NCBI GenBank assembly: GCA_963924555.1
Contig: OZ004585.1
Span: 2,245,488 to 2,309,487, forward strand
Direction: 5' to 3'
Length of the DNA stretch: 64,000 nucleotides
Source of the DNA: Crambe crambe
Taxonomy: Eukaryota; Porifera; Demospongiae; Poecilosclerida; Crambeidae
Shown here: positions 52,791-63,289 of the stretch, piece after piece
How positions within the stretch are numbered: position 1 is the stretch's first letter
How the letters are laid out: each line of letters opens with the position of its first letter
The notes under the pieces: generated by a model
The model's database searches: none
What the model was told of the DNA's origin: nothing
Seen by the model: only the letters and a program-made list of their open reading frames with translations
Position numbers and translations under genes: made by a program

Positions 52791-53600
52791 ATATCATAGC
52801 TAATTTGGCCACATTTACGTAATTATAGTGTGTACGAGGCTTTCTTCAGTAGATGATAATTATGTTGCTAGCCAGTAATTTTTTTTATATTCTGCCTATT
52901 GTGTGCATTGAATATTGTCACTATTAATAATTATGGTGATGTGACTGCAAAATATACTGTTTTACATAATATGTCAAGGGCCTGAGGGGGGATATTCTCT
53001 CTGAGTTCTGTGGGCTAGAATAATACTGACATTTTTTATTAAAATGTGCTTTGATGAAGCTATTTTATATCTCCCAAGATAAATATACATACCTGGGACT
53101 TTCATAGTCATAATTAATACTATACTGTGTAACACATCGTGGTTCTTTCCCTTATGATTCCTGGCATCCTGCTGCTCCTGCATCTATATGGATCTTGCTG
53201 TCCATCAATGTTTGAGTATTGATTGGGCCACCTTATAGCTAATCTATCTTGGCATATGTGAAGCCTAGCTGCTTGCAGCAACCATGGACCTATATATGGA
53301 CTAAGAATAAGTGGCCTTAATGCAGGTGTGATCTCATTTGGGAGGTTGTAATAGCTGGAATACACGTAGCTAGCTACATACATAGACATGCACTGTTTGG
53401 AATGGATAACGAAATAATGTACCTTTTGGAGATCTAGCAAATAATAGTAAATATAGCAACTCAAGTGAATCATGTGCTCTCACAACACAAAGAGAAGTCT
53501 AATAACCATTTGATATATACGTTCAGTAACTAAAGTTTGTACTTAATGAGAGAATCTATAGAAAATTGTAATCAAGAGATGATTAAATTTTGTGAATAGT
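52791..53600. repeat. duplicated 3' flank, copy 2
   Basis: The direct partner of 49712-50520. It ends just before the Merlin-like transposon. Confidence 0.85.
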
Positions 53601-53710
53601 GTGATATCATAACATGAAGAATCTACGTATAGAGCTCTCTAGACCTGTCATAGCTTAATTATCCATCTTAAACATCACAACCATCATAACATGGTTGAGA
53701 TATTTAATCC

Positions 53711-55173
53711 GGATCAATATGGATGAACGGCCCCACTCTTTAATCGCATTCTTTTTTAATTTCGCGCATTCTTATAGTAAACATTGGCGCCTTCAAGTGG
53801 CGGGAAAAATATATACGGATCTGAGCTATAAACTTCACAGTTCAGTAATGAACTCTTTTCTTCACTTGGGGTGCTATCTTTTTGAGGGGGAGCAGGTTAT
53901 TATCTCCTTTCTCCGGAGTAAGCGTTTGCTGGCCAGATCCAAGAATTGTCAGCGATGTGGGATTCCCATGCATGAGGCAAGCAGGTCAGACATCAGAGAT
54001 GGAGTTAGGTGGAGGTGCCGTCAATGCAAGACAAGCAGAAGTATTCGGGATGGGAGCTTCTTTTCAAAGTCCCGGATTTCCCTGCAGAAGTGGCTTCTTC
54101 TGATGTACCTGTGGGCTCGGAATTACCCAGCAAGGAATGTAGCACAGGAGGCTGAGATTGACAAGAACACTGCATGTGATATTTTGCAGTGGTTCAGGGA
54201 AGTATGTTCAGCCAAGCTCATCGAGACCGGAATTACCCTTGGTGGACCAGGGAAAGTAGTCCAAATAGATGAAAGTCTGTTTCGGCACAAGCCAAAGGTA
54301 AAGTCAATCACCCTAGATATGAAAATAACCATCTACTTTTACTGAAAGATGTCTTGGCCTCAATAGCTCTGTCAAATACAAGTGTAGTTGTCGCCATTAT
54401 GAGTTGGGGCTAGGGTCAGTTAATCATAGCATCACTCTATCTCTTATAGAATCACCGAGGTAGGCCACCATCAAGTGAGATTTGGGTGTTTGGGATGGTA
54501 GACGTCTCACATGAGCCAGCTTTGGGGTACATGGAGATTGTCCAGAGGAGAAATGCTGCAACCCTTTTGCCCATTATTCAGGCCCACGTCCATCCAGGAA
54601 CAACCGTCTACTCTGATGAATGGGCAGCGTACAACAGTGTGCAGTCTCTTCCTTCTGTTGCTACCCATGAGACAGTCAACCATAGCCTTCATTTTGTTGA
54701 CCCAGTAACTGGTGTGCACACACAAAATATTGAGAGTTACTGGAACCGGGTCAAGATCAAACTGAAAAGAATGAAGGGTTGCCATGCAGACAAGATACCA
54801 GAGTATCTGGATGAATTTATGTGGCGGGAGCGATATGGCAAATTTACTGGTGAGGCTTTTGAAAATATATAGCTGACCTTTATCCAGTTTGAATATTCCT
54901 ATGTTACCAGTCATCTTCACATCTGATAACTTCTCTTATCCAGTTTGAATATTCCGTTACCAGTCATCATTCACATCTGATTCAATCATGACCCCATAAC
55001 TTATCTTCAGCTACACATCATCGATCAGTCATCATTCACAATCTTCATCGAGTCAATAATCACATGGGACTGCACGTGCATTGGCCACGATCACGTGCTA
55101 AAAATAGTATAAGAATGCGCGAAATTAAAAAAGAATGCGATTAAAGAGCGGGGCCGTTCATCCATATTGATCC
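53711..55173 (+). mobile_element. complete Merlin (IS1016-like) DNA transposon
   Basis: 1463 bp with TIRs of about 60 bp, starting ggatcaatatggatgaacgg and ending with its inverse. An 8-bp duplication with one mismatch flanks it (tttaatcc at 53703-53710, tctaatcc at 55174-55181), the size expected of Merlin. It encodes one transposase with all catalytic residues. The arms tttaatcgcattc... extend inward to about 53775 and from 55111. Confidence 0.85.
53848..54872 (+). CDS. Merlin / IS1595-type DDE transposase
   Basis: Two exons, 53848-54297 and 54450-54872, give 290 residues. The intron (AAG|GTAAAG ... CTTATAG) joins FRHKPK to NHRGRPPSS in phase, restoring the continuous family motif. A zinc ribbon sits at 34-60 (CQRCG, WRCRQCK), then SIRDGSFFSKSRISLQKW and a helix-turn-helix-like segment (NVAQEAEIDKNTACDIL). 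The DDE_Tnp_IS1595 catalytic core has D141 (VVQIDES), D206 (VYSDEW) and E245 (HTQNIESYW). I chose ATG 53848 because the frame further upstream runs into the TIR, although ATG at 53720 is also in frame. The frame is intact, so the enzyme may be active; it should cut and rejoin the TIRs in the nucleus. Confidence 0.88.
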
Positions 55174-55181
55174 TCTAATCC

Positions 55182-55690
55182 AACACACTGTTCCCTATAC
55201 TAAGCCCCAGGTGGTTACTCTATTACATAGCCAGTCTAAAAGCTACATAGTTACCATACTCAAAGTACCAAGTGAACAAATATGGTACGTCCTTTAAGCT
55301 GATCTTGCTGTCCATAGGAAGAAAGTTACTGAACTCCAGCAGTGGTTTGCTTTATCATCCTATAATCTACATCTCAGCATATGTGAAGCCTAGCTGCTAA
55401 GAAGCCTTTGCTAATTCATGCACGTACACATGATGGTGACGATCCTTACCTTAATTCGCTACAGCATGCACTATACTCAATTTTTCCCTTGACATAGGCG
55501 TAGGAGAGGGGGGCTGAGGGGCTGGAGCCCCCCAATGTTTTGCAAAGGGGGGCGAGCCCCCCTATGTTTTGACAACAATTCTTTAATCATTGTGTCAATG
55601 AAGCTAGATTAAAGGTCACTCATGTTATGTGTTAAAACACTCAACCACATTCATGTTAACTGAATAACATAAAAACACAAAATCTATACG
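55182..55690. other. intergenic, GC-rich inverted motif
   Basis: At about 55505-55572 ggggctggagcccccc and ggggggcgagcccccc, each followed by atgttttg, form two adjacent hairpins. This may be the end of a small element. No gene. Confidence 0.45.
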
Positions 55691-56019
55691 GATGTGTCAT
55701 GTATACATAGACTATTTTCCGAGCGACATCTTTGCATGAAGTACATGACATACAATAATAATGAAACCTCCTATGGAGTGCATACAGTGTAAACATGAAA
55801 GCTTATACTGCACACTAAATTGTCCCAATCACACTAAAAACAAAACAGTGTGTGCATTGGGACAAAACAGTATGCAGTAAACACTTTCATTATAGCTACA
55901 ATACATGAACTTTAACTTGGATAGGAGGATCACAGCATCCAGTTGCCTATAAATAATAATTAAGTATCTCTTCCATAACATTACATCGAAAAAAGTGATG
56001 AACAAGTAAGAAAAATAAT
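55691..56019. mobile_element. MITE-like block related to 346-802
   Basis: Shares ccgagcgacatctttgcatg and flanking text with the left end of the window and contains the 90-bp foldback copy at 55795-55890. Confidence 0.6.
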
Positions 56020-56297
56020 TCTGAATAAAAATAGGCAAGTATGGATGGCTGTGTGTAAAGCTCAATCATGAACAAGAGAGTCTACCCCTCCTAATTCCAA
56101 TAACTACACCCATGTTACCCAACTACTCGATCTATCCCTACATCACTCCCCATTAAGAGAACTCATGGGGAGTGAAGTATAGGGATAGAGTAGTTGGCTA
56201 ATATGGGTGTGGTTATGGAAATTAGGAGGAGTAGGCTCTCTTGTTCATGAGCTTTACACACATCCATCCCTACTTGCCTATTTTTATTTAGAATAAA
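56020..56297. mobile_element. foldback MITE, atccatccctac family
   Basis: attctgaataaaaataggca ... actacacccatgttacccaa pairs with its inverse, meeting near 56160. Arms of about 130 bp; non-coding. Confidence 0.8.
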
Positions 56298-56714
56298 ATA
56301 ACTGTACAGATAATTATGCTCTGCAAGATGGCTCTATACACTCACTGAAAAATAGGATCATTATCATTGTTTATGATTGGGACTGATCTAGAAATATATC
56401 GGCATAATGTTAGATCATCATAGAGAGAAACTGTATTAATTTGAAACTGTATGCTGTGTTAACTGGCATAGTGAGCCACTAGGGAGCCACTAGGGGAGTC
56501 AAATAAGGGGCGCTATATTATGTACGTATGTTGTTCCGGTTCCATATGGTGATGCCATCAGATAGCTAAAGCTTTGCTCACTACAATGTTTGCATTAAAT
56601 CTTTTTATTGATTCAATGTCCCAACTACAACACTCTAATAACTATAACACTATTATAAATTTGGTATACATTAGTTAGCTACGTACATGAATGAAGGAAT
56701 GAAGTGATGATAGT
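56298..56714. other. 3' flank of the intact receptor gene
   Basis: 56515-56700 is duplicated at 4300-4460. No gene or clear terminator signal. Confidence 0.5.
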
Positions 56715-58826
56715 TCAATCTTTGCTGCACTTTGCAAACCATTTCTCTTTCATCAAAGGATATATCTTGGGCACAAACAAGAAACCCATCAACTCGTAAA
56801 CTCCCAAAATGTGTCCAATATGAAGTACTACGTGATCCAATACTGTATCGTTCAGTTTTATAGCACGTAACACCAACCAATAGGATAGTGTGATAGAAAT
56901 AGTCAAGATAAGCACGAAGATCAGAGCATTAACTTTTTTGGTGTCTTTAAAATTTATGTATCGTATTTTCCTTGTTTTCACAGCAATGACCATTAAAAAT
57001 GCCATTAATGTTGCCCCATAGAGTAGACACAGAATTGTCCACAGTACTAGGTGGTCACTGTCGCATATTTCAAGTACAACAGTCTTTCCTGAATCTGTGA
57101 TACGAGAGTAACGCCTGAACCTAAAAGCATCTGTTGCTGACCATATCGTCAATATGACCAAATTAGGCATCAGTATTAAAATTATCTGTAGAAATAAGAC
57201 GGAATTTGACTGGCATTTTTTATTGATGGTGGAAACTTTAAAGATCCGATACACTCGTATCATTTTAACTATCACCACAGCTATTGCTAGGTATGCTGGA
57301 ATGGCCAAACCGTTTAACCAGTGACGAATGACACATACAAATCTCTTGAAATCGTCTGATAGGTATCTATACTGTGGCAAGGAGATGGTATTCGAAACTG
57401 ACATATAGAAGAAGGTGAGATAGCAGCTGAAGAAGATCGTCATGCTGAGTAGTGTGCTAGTTGCTTTAATGGCTTCTTTATCTCTGAAGTACAAGTATAA
57501 AATGAGAACCAGTGTGGTGAAAATAGTGCACAGTGTCACACTGCAGTATGAAATGATGACATAAAGTATCGATGTGCTATGAATGAAACCTATCTTGATC
57601 TCCTTGAAATTATTAATACGGTTAGCAATAGTGAGATTATCATTGATGAAGTAGCCAAGGCTTGTGATGATTGTATCTCTTATCTGGAGAATCTTGACAC
57701 TCAATCCTTCTCTTTCATTATTCACAAACTTTACAGGACCACTTGCTCCGGTGAAGTCTATATCATTCAGTGTGGCACTTATGTCAGTATCATTACTTTC
57801 ATTCAAACCCAGTGCTACAGTCCATATTGCATCATGTAGTACATAAGCATAAGGGTTGACCTTTGGTGCGAGTGAACGGTGTTGTAGCAGTTGTGATAAG
57901 TTATTGTATGTTAGTCCAGATATCAACTTCAAGTCATGATCCTGTACTGTAAGATGCTGATGTATGAATATGACTCCTTCTACTATCCGTGAAGCAATGC
58001 AGTTAGTGTTATTCTCCAAGGCTGTAACATGTAGAATGAAGTCATTGATACTGTGGCTTAAAACTATCCAAGCATATTTTGGCCAAGCAAGATCTTTTGA
58101 ATGAGCAATGCAAATTAACTTGACTGCATTTTGAACATTCATGGAGAGTATTATGACATTGGATTTGAATATTTTATTTCCAATAGTCTCAAAATTATAG
58201 TCTTCAAAGTGAATTTTATTTTTAATGGCTACATTCAAGTACTTCTTAGAAGTAGCATAAAGCTCTGCAGCAATTTGTAAATAGAGTGGATCAGAGCCAG
58301 AAGTGATGACGGATGGTCCAGTCCAGTTATAGAATTCCATTAGACTGAATAGAGCTCTTACTAGGACAGATGTAGACTGCACCATGTGAAATAGCTGTGG
58401 AAATCTTTCTCTATCAAATGCTTTTGGGGACATTGATGTCGATAGTTGCAAACTGATATTGAATTTATTGGCCAGAGGTGAAAAAATCTCAGTTTCTTTA
58501 TCAAAGAACATTCCAATTATTGCAATAATTTTATTATTCTCTGAAACTCTCATGAAATCCACTAAACTGTCGAATGAATCTTCTGCATTGCTATTGATGG
58601 CGATCAATTTCAAGAAGGTGTCTTGGAGGATAGTGGAGTCATTGTTTATCATATCAACAGCTAGGTTTGCACCAGGGATCATTTCCCATCCTCTTCTCCA
58701 ATTCTCTACTGGCAGAATTATCTCATTTCCTTGAACCATCGGCACAAATGCCAATATGTGTCGAATCGATTTCTCTCTAGCATGAATAGAAACTGCTAGA
58801 AAGACAATCTGAAGGAAAGTATTCAT
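56715..58826 (-). CDS. GABA-B-like class C G-protein-coupled receptor
   Basis: A 703-residue single-exon frame from ATG (MNTFLQIVFLAVSIHA, a signal peptide). Residues about 25-400 form a periplasmic-binding-protein-like ligand domain (PF01094 type): VPMVQGN, WRRGWEMIPGANLAVDMIN, TSMSPKAFDRERFPQLFHMV, YAYVLHDAIWTVALGLNES, FTGASGPVKFVN. No cysteine-rich domain separates it from the membrane, as in GABA-B rather than mGlu or taste receptors. Seven TM segments lie near 419-447, 456-480, 497-525, 543-563, 592-617, 632-656 and 664-690. AVKTRKIRYINFKDTKKVNA before TM6 resembles the GABA-B third loop, and FVPKIYPLM closes TM7. The C-tail is very short and lacks the coiled coil used by vertebrate GABA-B for dimerisation. 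The ligand is unknown. Two damaged copies flank it in the window. Confidence 0.9.
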   Translation of the reverse strand: MNTFLQIVFLAVSIHAREKSIRHILAFVPMVQGNEIILPVENWRRGWEMIPGANLAVDMINNDSTILQDTFLKLIAINSNAEDSFDSLVDFMRVSENNKIIAIIGMFFDKETEIFSPLANKFNISLQLSTSMSPKAFDRERFPQLFHMVQSTSVLVRALFSLMEFYNWTGPSVITSGSDPLYLQIAAELYATSKKYLNVAIKNKIHFEDYNFETIGNKIFKSNVIILSMNVQNAVKLICIAHSKDLAWPKYAWIVLSHSINDFILHVTALENNTNCIASRIVEGVIFIHQHLTVQDHDLKLISGLTYNNLSQLLQHRSLAPKVNPYAYVLHDAIWTVALGLNESNDTDISATLNDIDFTGASGPVKFVNNEREGLSVKILQIRDTIITSLGYFINDNLTIANRINNFKEIKIGFIHSTSILYVIISYCSVTLCTIFTTLVLILYLYFRDKEAIKATSTLLSMTIFFSCYLTFFYMSVSNTISLPQYRYLSDDFKRFVCVIRHWLNGLAIPAYLAIAVVIVKMIRVYRIFKVSTINKKCQSNSVLFLQIILILMPNLVILTIWSATDAFRFRRYSRITDSGKTVVLEICDSDHLVLWTILCLLYGATLMAFLMVIAVKTRKIRYINFKDTKKVNALIFVLILTISITLSYWLVLRAIKLNDTVLDHVVLHIGHILGVYELMGFLFVPKIYPLMKEKWFAKCSKD

Positions 58827-59888
58827 AATGTACTTAGTATGACAGATTAACTCTCTTGCCTCGCCCAATTGCTGCCTATCTGTGTCTTGTACGGATAATG
58901 CAAGTTTTATAGTAGCTCAATAATTTCCTCCCAAATTTCCACTTCACATGGTCCCAAAGACCAATTACAGTTATCAGTACTTAACATGATGCTCATACTA
59001 GTTAGCTACGTATGAGTAATTACATCATGCTCATTATGTCACTTTATTATATAGTACTGTCAGGGACCTCCCACTTGAAAGAGCCCCCTAACAATCCCTA
59101 ACTAGAGCTTGCAAGAACAGGCACAGAATCATCACACATAGGAAAATGCATGCACACATATTTGTAACCACAATCACACAGATTTGTAACCACAATTGCC
59201 ATGCTGTCATGCTAGCTAGCTCAGTCTGTTTTTGAGAGTCAGATGTATCGAGAGAACTGTAATAACAAGTCCCAAGTGAACAACAAAGCTACACTCTATT
59301 CAGGCTAATAACATTCAATCATTATGCAAATATTAATTTTCATTTGGGGAAATAATTATGTTTGACAGCATAAGCTGATAATCTCTGTTGACAGCCTATC
59401 CATTAAAAAGGTGAGTTTTGGTATAAAGGTTATCATTAGCACAAGCAATGATCAAAATATGGTAAAGGTCATCAAGTTATTATGTACACAAGCTATGGTA
59501 AAGGTTACCATGCACATAAAGGTTGCCACTAATATTATCCTGTTTTGATAATACTATTATGTGAGGCAGTAAAATTTTCAGGTATGATTTTCAGTGTGAT
59601 TTTAGTTCATGGTGTTATTCTTCAAATAAGGTGTGCAGCTACTTTCCAGCTTTTTTTATAATCATATCATGCTTATACTTGTTTGCTTTTTTTTGTGGAA
59701 TAAGATCGTAGTTGCCATGGAAACTGATAAAAAATAAAAATAAAAGCCTCCCCCTCTCCTGTTTTTTTTTGAAGAAATTAGGATGATAAACAAGACTAAT
59801 TGATTTGATGTGGCCTAAGCATTGAAAAAAAAATGCAAAGTATATAATACATACCAAAAAGAAGGGCATAATACTTATGTTGAAATGT
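58827..59888. other. upstream flank of the receptor, duplicated at 5656-6085 and 7140-7300
   Basis: Contains the likely promoter of the intact receptor and the 3' flank of the next copy. The open frame at 59639-59899 is low-complexity. No repeat boundary stands out except cacacagatttgtaacca, repeated near 59155-59200. Confidence 0.5.
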
Positions 59889-60905
59889 TCACCACACACT
59901 TACTAGTATAATTATGAGAATATGATAATTGAATTGTAATGTCAGCAATGTTGACAGTTGATCATAGCTTAATCCTTGTGGCCTGGACTGCACTTTGTAA
60001 ACCACTTTTCTTTGATCAGGGGATATAATTATCTTAGGCACGAACAAGAAACCCAATAACTCATAAATGGGTGCTGAATTTCCAATTTGTAAAACAGCAT
60101 GTTTAGATACAGGGTTTGAGTCTTGAATAGAGCGTATGATGAACCAGTAGGAAAGTGTAAGAACGAAGGTTGGAACGAACATAAAGATCAAAGCGTTGAC
60201 TTTTTTGGTGTCTTTGAAGTTCTTGTATCATATTTTCCTAGTTTTGACAGCAACTACCACCAGAGAGACCATCAGTATGACTAGATACAGGAGGAGAAGA
60301 ATCGGCCATACTAGTAAATAGTCACTATCACACTGTTTTACTGCAAGGTCTTCTCCTGATACAGCATCATGATAGTATCTTATTTTCATAAGTGCCCACA
60401 GTATCAAGATGATCAAACTAGGTATCATAAACAGAAGGATTTGTAGGAACAGCAACAAATTGTAGTGACATTTACAACCCCTAATAGTTGGGGACTTTTT
60501 GAAGATTCTCATTTCAGTGAAGATTCTATGTACTAGTATCATTTTTACAATCAGTGCTGATATGGCTAAATTGGGTGGGATGGCCAAACCATTTAGCCAG
60601 ATACGAATTATGCAAGTAAATGCATTGTAATTCTGATAATGAGGTAGGGAAACTACATTTAGGATCAACATGTAGAAGAGTGTAAGGTAACAGCTAAGAA
60701 ATATCATCATGCTTATTAACGTACTCATTGCTTTAATGGCAGGTCTCTCTCTGAAGTGCAGATAAAAACCGAGAATTAATGTTGTGAAAATAGTGCACAA
60801 TATTACGTTACAGTATGAAATCGCTACATAAGCTGTTGATGCACTTTGAGTGCTCCTGATCTGAATTCTAATTGGATGGAAATCTCCAATATGATTCATG
60901 ATAGT

Positions 60906-63289
60906 CAGTGGCGTATCTAGCGAGGTGCTCAGGGTGCTCGAGCACCCCCCTCAGCTGCTAGCTAGCTTTTTCAGTAGGCTCGCTTGTATAGTTATCTATC
61001 CAATTATTTAAAGCTGATCATCTAACAAAGAAAGAGCAGCATTGGGTCAGAGTTCAATAATCACATCGCGTGACATCGGCGAGGCGCATGCGCCCGGCAC
61101 GTTTTTACCCTAAATAATCCACATCTCGATCTAAAATCTCTATGCTTCTTTATAGTCAGGTCAATTTTATATTTTATTGTTACGAAGTGGACCAAAATAT
61201 GAAACTTCATAACATCATTTATGAATCCATACTAAAGAAAATTATAAGGGGTGCCATCAGTTTGAGTAGTTTGGAGAGTTTTTATGACATTTTGTTTAGA
61301 TTTTTTTTTTGTTTTGCGGTAAGCACGAAAAATTAAATTTTCGCTACCCATAGAGATAACATAGCAAAATAAAAAAGCACGAAATATAAATTGATCATGA
61401 ATTACAATTTCCACTGCAATTGCACAAAGCAGTGCAAGAGAGCCCTGCATCTTTACACTTGCACTTTCTTGAGCATAAGGGGTGTGCTTGACAGCCACAT
61501 TTCAAAAGTTCTTGACAGGCTTTTGCTATCTCTGGAAGATTTGTCCACACTGGCTTCCATACATTATTATACAGTAAGCAAGTCCAATTCCAAAATACGG
61601 TTATAGCTAACACTGATTCCCATTCTATACAAACCATTTACTTCTTTCTTAGTCCTGGTAGCTATGTGTGTGGATACTTAAACCAATATAAAGAGGAAGT
61701 GGAGGTTCATGATACTTCAAGAGATGAAGCTTTTTTGTAGGTCTATTAACTTTTACATTAGCTAAAGTATATTAGCTGTGAAATTGTTAGTGTAGTCTGT
61801 GACTCAGCTAAATTTTCATACTACATCACAAATTCACAAAAAGCTTCAGCAATTTAGGCACTGACTTACTCTGGCAGTCTGATGGAAAGCTGCCTGCAAA
61901 CTGTGGAGGCTTCCATTCTAACATCTCTTTTCTTAATCTTTTTGCAACCTTAGCCATAGCTAACATTTCTGATTGTCTATCAGCAACAGCTTCCTTCAAC
62001 AATTTCTGTAAGCCTTGAAATAATGTAGCCTTGCCATCTGACTGCTACTGACATCTATCACCAAAATGATCAAGCAGCTACTGCTTTAACTTTATTTGTT
62101 TCTCAACTTGAAGGGTTTTAAAATGATTTTCATATAAACCATGCAACTCAGGCAGCTTAAAAATGAATTTGCCAGCTTCAACACTATCCTCAATATGGGA
62201 TACCAATTCAACAAATACTTGAGCATCAACTATACTATTATCTTCACTGATAGTAGAGTCTTGCTTAGCTTCTTGTGCATTTCGATACCTATTTTTATGC
62301 TTTGAAAGACAGTTATAATGGTATTTGGCTTCTATAGCTATTAAGTCATCCCCACAAATCCTAGCAAGCAAAGCTGTATCTTGTAACTCTGTAGCCATTC
62401 TTCTCAATTCAGTATCGAGATTCATTGTGGAACAATTATGAAGTTTATCACCTACCTCAGAGCAAAATACACCACACTGGGAGTTCTAACTCTTTTTCGT
62501 TTCGATTTTCTTTGCTCCTCCTCATTTTCAACTTCAACTGATCGTTTAGCTAGTACTCTTACTTTCTCGAGCTTCAAAGGGGCAAACTTCAGGTGACATG
62601 CCTTGTGCCACTTAGCTCTATTTGTCATGAATGATTCAGCATCTTCATTCTCACTGAACTTCACTACAGCTGGTAAACATTGAAGATCATGATAGTTTGG
62701 AGAAAGCTGCTGTAAATTTCAAGCCATTACCTTGATAACTATCTGCTGGGCATTTAAGATCCTCTTCCCCTCCACAAATAACACAGCACTTCCAATCTGC
62801 ACACCCAAAATGGTTGCAGGCCAAAAAAGTAAATTTAATTTTCGCGAAATTAAAATTCGCGTCATTTTTACTATTGTAGCTGTGCAATGAGCGAAATTAA
62901 TATATTTCGCGCATAGCGCAACTTCAAGGTAAAAAGTTTGAAGCTTCATACTTTTGCTTCCATAGTGAAAATTCAATGGCACCCCTTCTGAATAGCTTTA
63001 ATATGGTATGATAAATCACATTACAAAAAATTATGCTTTGGTCCAGTTGGTAACGATTTCATGAAAAATTCTGCGAAATTGACCTGACTATTATTCAGTC
63101 TGCACCAGTGTCTTCTCACTTCTGATCCTGTACGCTGGTAAAGTAGGGTAACTAATACTTAGGCCATCATCTGGGTATAATAAAGAGGGTGTGGTTAATC
63201 AAAAGTGGGCGTGGTTCGCAAAAATTTCGCGCGCGCTTACGCGCGCATTATCTAGCACCCTCCTAGTTCAAATTCTAGATACGCCACTG
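60906..63289. mobile_element. 2.38-kb TIR transposon inserted in the receptor copy
   Basis: Ends cagtggcgtatctag and the exact inverse ctagatacgccactg. atagt flanks it at 60901-60905 and 63290-63294, a 5-bp duplication. The CAGTGGCG terminus resembles hAT elements, but hAT usually duplicates 8 bp. It carries remnants of a multi-exon minus-strand gene (61395-62887). Confidence 0.8.
61395..62887 (-). pseudogene. degenerate transposon-encoded Cys-rich protein
   Basis: Blocks in order on the minus strand: CADWKCCVICGGEEDLKCPA (about 62800), then after a frameshift VKFSENEDAESFMTNRAKWH, KACHLKFAPLKLEKVRV, MATELQDTALLARICGDDLI, AIEAKYHYNCLSKHKNR, a helical stretch RQSEMLAMAKVAKRLRKEML (about 61950) ending in a possible GTAAGT donor, and a C-terminal CxC-rich tail CGCQAHPLCSRKCKCKDAGL. 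I associate this order (zinc motif, AKWHKxCxxKF, YHxxCL, terminal CxC cluster) with uncharacterised transposon proteins common in cnidarians and sponges. No catalytic DDE triad is identifiable, and frameshifts make it non-functional. Confidence 0.6.

Noticed and set aside
59639..59899. 86-codon frame upstream of the receptor copy
   Set aside because: Low-complexity, T/A-run-derived text with no start context or similarity to anything recognised.
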